Below, piece by piece: positions 60,368-64,000 of a stretch of DNA of 64,000 nucleotides. This DNA comes from Acidobacteriota bacterium (GTDB lineage: Bacteria; Acidobacteriota; Terriglobia; Terriglobales; Acidobacteriaceae). Below the pieces are notes generated by a model that worked only from the letters and a program-made list of their open reading frames with translations, had not been told where the DNA came from and searched no databases. Position 1 is the first letter of the stretch. Every line of letters starts with the position of its first letter. The stretch lies in assembly GCA_018268755.1 (NCBI GenBank), contig JAFDVW010000013.1, forward strand, positions 345,297 through 409,296. The letters run 5' to 3'. A program made the translations under genes and the position numbers.

Positions 60368-60652
60368 TTAGGCGGCGTCGTCTTCGATCTTGATGCGCAG
60401 GGACTTGAGGAACTTGAGGTCTTGTTCGCTGATTTTAAACTCGGGATTGCTGGTCAAAGTGGTGACCATGGAGGTCTTGTCGTTGCCTTCGCCGGGCTTG
60501 CTGACTCCGATGGTGGCTTCCAGCACCAGGAAGATATCGTAACCACCTTCTTTAATGCGGGAAACGACTTCAGCAATCTGGTCGCTGTCCGCCAGCGACT
60601 CGTTGATGGCCTCGCCCAGTTCCTTCATCAATTGTTTTAGTTGCTGGTCCAC
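60368..60652 (-). CDS. Small conserved-looking hypothetical protein
   Basis: A 94-residue acidic protein starting at GTG 60652 with GGGGG about five bases upstream. Sequence DQQLKQLMKELGEAINESLADSDQIAEVVSRIKEGGYDIFLVLEATIGVS then a C-terminal helix QDLKFLKSLRIKIEDD. No known motif; helices flank one hydrophobic strand (DIFLVLEATIG). It stands between glgC and the following gene. Function not assigned. Confidence 0.55.
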   Translation of the reverse strand: MDQQLKQLMKELGEAINESLADSDQIAEVVSRIKEGGYDIFLVLEATIGVSKPGEGNDKTSMVTTLTSNPEFKISEQDLKFLKSLRIKIEDDAA

Positions 60653-60785
60653 GTATCCCCCGTGATGCGTAAGACGAAATGACAACTCCACGCTACACTT
60701 AGATGGCGGCAAGAACAAGAAGGGTGCGACGTCTCGGGGCCATCCTGGCTTATTTTACGCCGAAGATTGATAAAATCGAACCGGA

Positions 60786-61127
60786 ATGGGAAGCATCTTT
60801 ACTCTCCGCAACTTAGGGGTCGCGGCCCGGGTGGTGGCCGAGCAGGCGGGTCGCTCCCGCCCGGTCGGCGCCTTGCTCAGCGCCGGGCGGGCCACGGCGC
60901 AGCGCCTGGGGCACGTGATGCATATCCTGTGGCTGGAAGTGACGGGGTTCGTGTTTCTGGCCATCGCCGCCATCGGCGCCATAGCCTTCTTCCGCGAGTA
61001 CGGCAAGTTTGCCATGGAAGAGACCACCCTGGACCGGGTCCTGCTCGCCGCGGGTTTTACCGTGCTGTTTGCCTGGTTCGGCGTCACTTCGTTCTGGAGA
61101 GTACGGAAGAAGAATTCAAAGAGTTAA
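60786..61127 (+). CDS. Small membrane protein of unknown function
   Basis: A 113-residue protein with two transmembrane helices (about residues 48-68 WLEVTGFVFLAIAAIGAIAFF and 84-104 VLLAAGFTVLFAWFGVTSFW) and a basic N-terminal region. It ends 21 bases before the methylmalonyl-CoA mutase gene and is probably in the same transcript. No family recognised. Confidence 0.6.
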   Translation: MGSIFTLRNLGVAARVVAEQAGRSRPVGALLSAGRATAQRLGHVMHILWLEVTGFVFLAIAAIGAIAFFREYGKFAMEETTLDRVLLAAGFTVLFAWFGVTSFWRVRKKNSKS

Positions 61128-61148
61128 GGCGCGGTGCGGTGAAACCCT

Positions 61149-62777
61149 ATGTCATCGAAGCCTGGCGGCACAAACTCCAGCGACCGGCCCCCCGCGAAGG
61201 ACCCGGAGACGTCTTCGCACATTCCAGTCCATCCTCTCTATACTCCCGCCGACCTGGAAGGTTGGGACTACGACGGGAAAGTAGGTTATCCCGGGGAATA
61301 CCCCTTCACCCGTGGGGTGCAGGCCACCATGTATCGCGGCCGTCTCTGGACCATGCGGCAGTATGCCGGCATGGGCGACGCCGAGGAGTCCAATAAGCGC
61401 TACAAATATCTTCTGGCCAACGGAACCACCGGCCTTTCCGTGGCTTTCGATCTACCCACCCAGATTGGCATGGATTCCGACAGTCCTTGGGCCGTGGGCG
61501 AAGTGGGCAAAGTCGGCGTGGCCATTGATTCCCTCGAGGACATGCAGCGGCTTTTCGACGGCATCGACCTCACCAAAATTTCCACTTCGATGACCATCAA
61601 CGCCACCGCCTCGATTCTGCTGGCGTTGTATGTGGCCGTGGCGCGGCGGCAGGGCGCGGACATCCGCCAGCTTTCCGGCACGGTGCAGAACGATGTGCTC
61701 AAGGAATACATTGCGCGCGGGACTTATATCTATCCCGTGCAGCCGGCGATGCGGGTCATCACCGACATGTTTGCCTGGACCAATGAGCAGGTGCCGGAGT
61801 GGAACACTATTTCGATTTCTGGCTACCACATGCGCGAGGCGGGCTCCACCGCCGTACAGGAAGTGGCCTTTACCCTGGGCAATGGCATGGCCTATGTGGA
61901 AGCCGCTTTGCAGGCCGGGCTCGACGTAGACAAATTCGCCCCCCGCCTCTCCTTCTTTTTTAATGCGCACAGTAATTTTCTGGAGGAAGTGGCGAAGTTC
62001 CGCGCCGCCCGGCGCATGTGGGCCCGCATCATGCGCGAGTCTTTCAAGGCCAAGAATCCGCGTTCCTGGATGCTGCGCTTTCACACTCAGACTGCCGGTT
62101 CTACGCTCACCGCGCAGCAACCGGAGAACAACATTGTGCGTACCGCCCTGCAGGCCTTGTCGGCGGTGCTGGGAGGCACCCAGTCTCTGCATACCAACTC
62201 CTACGATGAGGCCCTGGCACTGCCTACCGAGCAGGCGGCACGCATCGCACTGCGCACCCAACAGGTCATCGCTTACGAATCGGGTGCAGCGCAGACCATC
62301 GATCCCCTGGCCGGCTCCTATTACGTGGAGACGCTGACCAATGAGATCGAGAAGCGGGCCGAAGAGTATCTACAGAAAATCGCCACCCTGGGCGGTATGC
62401 TGAAGGCCATTGAGCGCGGCTTCGTGCAGCAGGAGATCCAAAATGCGGCCTACGAATATCAGCAGCAAGTGGACCGCGGAGAAGCGATCGTGGTCGGCGT
62501 GAATCGCTTTACCATCGAAGCCGAAAAAGAGGTGCCCATCCAGCGGATTGATCCCGAACTCGAGCCCAAGCAGGTCGAGCGGGTCCGTGCCTTGCGGGCG
62601 CGGCGCGCCCCGGGGCCCTGCCACGCCGCGCTGACCTCCGTGCAAGAGGCCGCGCGCGGCGGGGGCAATCTCATGCCCCACATTCTGGCCGCCGTCGAGG
62701 CCTACGCCACCGTAGGTGAGATCTCCGACGCTCTGCGCGCAGTGTTTGGGGAATATCAGGAAGCCGTGGTGCTATAA
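61149..62777 (+). CDS. Methylmalonyl-CoA mutase large (alpha) subunit without a B12 domain
   Basis: A 542-residue subunit of the adenosylcobalamin-dependent mutase interconverting methylmalonyl-CoA and succinyl-CoA. It has the TIM-barrel substrate-binding core: [123 protein letters not shown] and [30 protein letters not shown]. The chain ends at [15 protein letters not shown], before any cobalamin-binding DxHxxG region, so the B12 subunit must be encoded elsewhere. No meaB or epimerase in the window. Confidence 0.93.
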   Translation: MSSKPGGTNSSDRPPAKDPETSSHIPVHPLYTPADLEGWDYDGKVGYPGEYPFTRGVQATMYRGRLWTMRQYAGMGDAEESNKRYKYLLANGTTGLSVAFDLPTQIGMDSDSPWAVGEVGKVGVAIDSLEDMQRLFDGIDLTKISTSMTINATASILLALYVAVARRQGADIRQLSGTVQNDVLKEYIARGTYIYPVQPAMRVITDMFAWTNEQVPEWNTISISGYHMREAGSTAVQEVAFTLGNGMAYVEAALQAGLDVDKFAPRLSFFFNAHSNFLEEVAKFRAARRMWARIMRESFKAKNPRSWMLRFHTQTAGSTLTAQQPENNIVRTALQALSAVLGGTQSLHTNSYDEALALPTEQAARIALRTQQVIAYESGAAQTIDPLAGSYYVETLTNEIEKRAEEYLQKIATLGGMLKAIERGFVQQEIQNAAYEYQQQVDRGEAIVVGVNRFTIEAEKEVPIQRIDPELEPKQVERVRALRARRAPGPCHAALTSVQEAARGGGNLMPHILAAVEAYATVGEISDALRAVFGEYQEAVVL

Positions 62778-62820
62778 GCTTTTGTCCATTGATAACATTG
62801 GGGTTATGAGCCTTGAAGGG

Positions 62821-62872
62821 TGATCCATATATGGATCATATGGTCTTGACATTGATCCAAATTTGGATCAAT
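62821..62872. promoter_or_regulatory. Two perfect palindromic operators
   Basis: Operator 1 (62821-62838) is the perfect 18-bp palindrome TGATCCATATATGGATCA; operator 2 (62851-62872) is a perfect 22-bp palindrome with arms ATTGATCCAAA and TTTGGATCAAT. Their centres are 32 bp apart, three helical turns, so bound dimers would face the same side. Both share the core GATCC(N)GGATC. They flank the -35 and cover the spacer of the promoter below. Confidence 0.8.
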
Positions 62873-62874
62873 AT
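62846..62874 (+). promoter_or_regulatory. Sigma-70-like promoter overlapped by operator 2
   Basis: A perfect TTGACA -35 (62846-62851) is followed at 17 bases by CAATAT (62869-62874), a fair -10 with the key A and T positions. A repressor on the second palindrome would block RNA polymerase. Confidence 0.6.
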
Positions 62875-62913
62875 GGGGCTGTAATTCGGCCCCGCTGGAG
62901 GAGAAAGAGAAGC

Positions 62914-63258
62914 ATGCCGGCGGAGGAAAGCTATCAGCTTGTGGAGCAGCGCCGCTACAGCGAAGCGCTGGCCCAGCAGAAGGGCAAAGAAGTAAAGGCC
63001 ATTCGCGCCGCCGAAGCGGCGATTGCGGCCCATCCCCACAAGCCGGATCCGGACTCTTACAAGATGCTGCCGTCGACCGACAGTATCAATGGCCCCGAGC
63101 CGTTGCATCTGCTGGTGGCGGTGCGGCGGGTGCAGATCAAGGTCAACGGCTTCATCGTGAAATACACGGTGCGCGAATCGGGCCGGCAAGTTTTTCTGGA
63201 GGACCTGGATTTGCCCTTTCAGTACAGGATTTCCTCCTTCCAGCCGGAAGCGGAATAG
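62914..63258 (+). CDS. Unassigned 114-residue protein, first gene of the palindrome-controlled operon
   Basis: Starts at ATG 62914 with a strong GGAGGAG upstream. The N-terminal half is an Ala/Glu/Lys-rich helix (YQLVEQRRYSEALAQQKGKEVKAIRAAEAAIAA), and the C-terminal half is a beta-rich domain (PLHLLVAVRRVQIKVNGFIVKYTVRESGRQVFLEDLDLPFQYRISSF). I recognise no family. It is followed within 9 bases by an HTH protein, suggesting an auto-regulated pair such as a toxin-antitoxin-like or stress module, but no toxin motif is seen. Confidence 0.5.
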   Translation: MPAEESYQLVEQRRYSEALAQQKGKEVKAIRAAEAAIAAHPHKPDPDSYKMLPSTDSINGPEPLHLLVAVRRVQIKVNGFIVKYTVRESGRQVFLEDLDLPFQYRISSFQPEAE

Positions 63259-63267
63259 GACCGAGTC

Positions 63268-63732
63268 ATGAAATTCGAATTGCCCGACAACGACGTGAAG
63301 GTGGTGGAAGGGAAGTACGTACAGCTTCCCTTGAAGCGTTTTGTGCAGCTGACCGATTACGTCGAAGGCCTGGAAGACCAGCTGCTGGCCGCCGAGGTCA
63401 ACTTACGGGAAGCGGAGCGGGTGGGCGAAGAGATGGAGCAGGGCGCCCCTGATCTCGCAGCACAGTTGCCGGCGGCGCAGATGCAGGAAGTCAAACGTGT
63501 GCTGCAGCGGCTGGAACCGTCGGAACTGAAGAAGGCCATGACGCAGCGCAAAATCTCGGTGCGCCGGCTGGCCGTGATGACCGGCATCCCCTATGCCACG
63601 CTGCACCGCTATTTGCATTGTGGGGATATTCCCTTAAAGGCCGGGAAAGATATTTTCTTCAACATCTTCAAGCCCAGCGATCTGAAGAAGTGGGGATACG
63701 CGGTCCGGGAAGAAGACCTAAAGCGGCGGTAA
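63268..63732 (+). CDS. Helix-turn-helix DNA-binding protein
   Basis: A 154-residue protein. A central segment (about 88-120, EPSELKKAMTQRKISVRRLAVMTGIPYATLHRYLHCGDIPLKAGK) has the form of a Cro/CI-type HTH with a recognition helix IPYATLHRYLH. The N-terminal half contains a coiled-coil-like region (VEGLEDQLLAAEVNLREAERVGEEME). Its gene immediately follows the unassigned gene and it is the natural candidate to bind the two palindromes upstream. The family is not identified; regulation of its own operon is inferred. Confidence 0.65.
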   Translation: MKFELPDNDVKVVEGKYVQLPLKRFVQLTDYVEGLEDQLLAAEVNLREAERVGEEMEQGAPDLAAQLPAAQMQEVKRVLQRLEPSELKKAMTQRKISVRRLAVMTGIPYATLHRYLHCGDIPLKAGKDIFFNIFKPSDLKKWGYAVREEDLKRR

Positions 63733-63745
63733 GAGATTCTCTCCT

Positions 63746-64000
63746 ATGGCGGAGCCGGAGAAACAGGCGACCAGGAACGGAAACAGCGTGACCATGTCGG
63801 ACAAGCTGAAGTTCTTCTCCGAACATGTGCGCGGGGTGATGACCCTGGCCAGCGCGGCCGTTCCCGCCATCGTGGGCGTGTTTGGCCTGTTGTTCCGCAA
63901 AGACCAGGCGGGAAATACGGTGCTGCCGGACTTCGCCAGAGCGTGGCTGATTCTGGCCGCGCTGGCGATTCTCTCATTTCTCATTTCGATTCTGGCGGGA
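63746..64000 (+). CDS. Membrane protein, N-terminal part (runs off the right edge)
   Basis: Eighty-five codons are visible from ATG 63746, 13 bases after the HTH gene. The sequence has a polar start, a hydrophobic helix (TLASAAVPAIVGVFGLLF) and a second (WLILAALAILSFLISILAG). It is probably the third gene of the palindrome-controlled operon. No function can be given from this fragment. Confidence 0.5.
   Translation, partial: MAEPEKQATRNGNSVTMSDKLKFFSEHVRGVMTLASAAVPAIVGVFGLLFRKDQAGNTVLPDFARAWLILAALAILSFLISILAG

Overview
The window reads as a chromosomal segment of an Acidobacteriota bacterium (Terriglobia-like). I base this on the gene families: three VWFA proteins of the acidobacterial type (TIGR03436-like), a very large Oar-like TonB-dependent receptor with an N-terminal carboxypeptidase-regulatory-like domain, a Ser/Thr kinase fused to PD40/TolB-like repeats, a stand-alone DUF4097 protein behind an ECF sigma/anti-sigma pair, and a lone MglA GTPase. 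Base composition is GC-rich throughout. There is no phage, plasmid, CRISPR array, rRNA or recognisable tRNA.

Layout. 1-2.5 kb (minus): start of alaS, a lysine-rich LEA-like protein, recX and pilT. 2.6-5.5 kb: a divergent quinone-stress locus, hxlR against azoR / qorB-like / extradiol dioxygenase. 5.5-9 kb: ilvE, a DUF5715 protein and a DUF4015 glycosyl-hydrolase-like protein. 9.1-12 kb: a candidate sigma-54 promoter and structured leader before a Clp-like AAA+ ATPase, then an M48 peptidase. 12-13.3 kb: four tandem copies plus one separate copy of a ~150-170 bp repeat with terminal inverted repeats, surrounding a GIY-YIG gene. 13.3-17.7 kb: mglA and three VWA genes. 17.7-20.7 kb: zapB-like, zapA, a candidate 6S RNA, lgt and rluD. 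20.8-24.1 kb: an aminotransferase, a c-heme/PHM-like copper protein and a small membrane protein. 24.1-29 kb: infC-rpmI-rplT-pheS-pheT, with infC apparently starting at ATC and PheT lacking its tRNA-binding OB domain. 29-32 kb: mtaB, a zinc-ribbon protein and rpsU. 32-38.6 kb: the TonB-dependent receptor and an M14 peptidase. 38.8-43.5 kb: arsR-SDR, a Dph6-like ligase, an M24 peptidase, a Tat-exported hydrolase and cmk. 43.7-52 kb: an unassigned winged-helix protein, mutL, an AT-richer membrane protein, aspS, an NTF2-like protein, hisS and a gamma-carbonic anhydrase. 52-56 kb: an overlapping sigma / anti-sigma / membrane / DUF4097 operon. 56-64 kb: the Ser/Thr kinase, glgC, the methylmalonyl-CoA mutase large subunit, and at the right edge a small unassigned operon behind two perfect palindromic operators.

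The best candidates for something undescribed are the palindrome-controlled operon at the right edge (62.8-64 kb), the sigma-54-type promoter and switch-like leader of the AAA+ gene, the 6S RNA candidate beside zapA, and the repeat family with terminal inverted repeats. All functional calls come from reading motifs, synteny and signals by eye; no database search was run.
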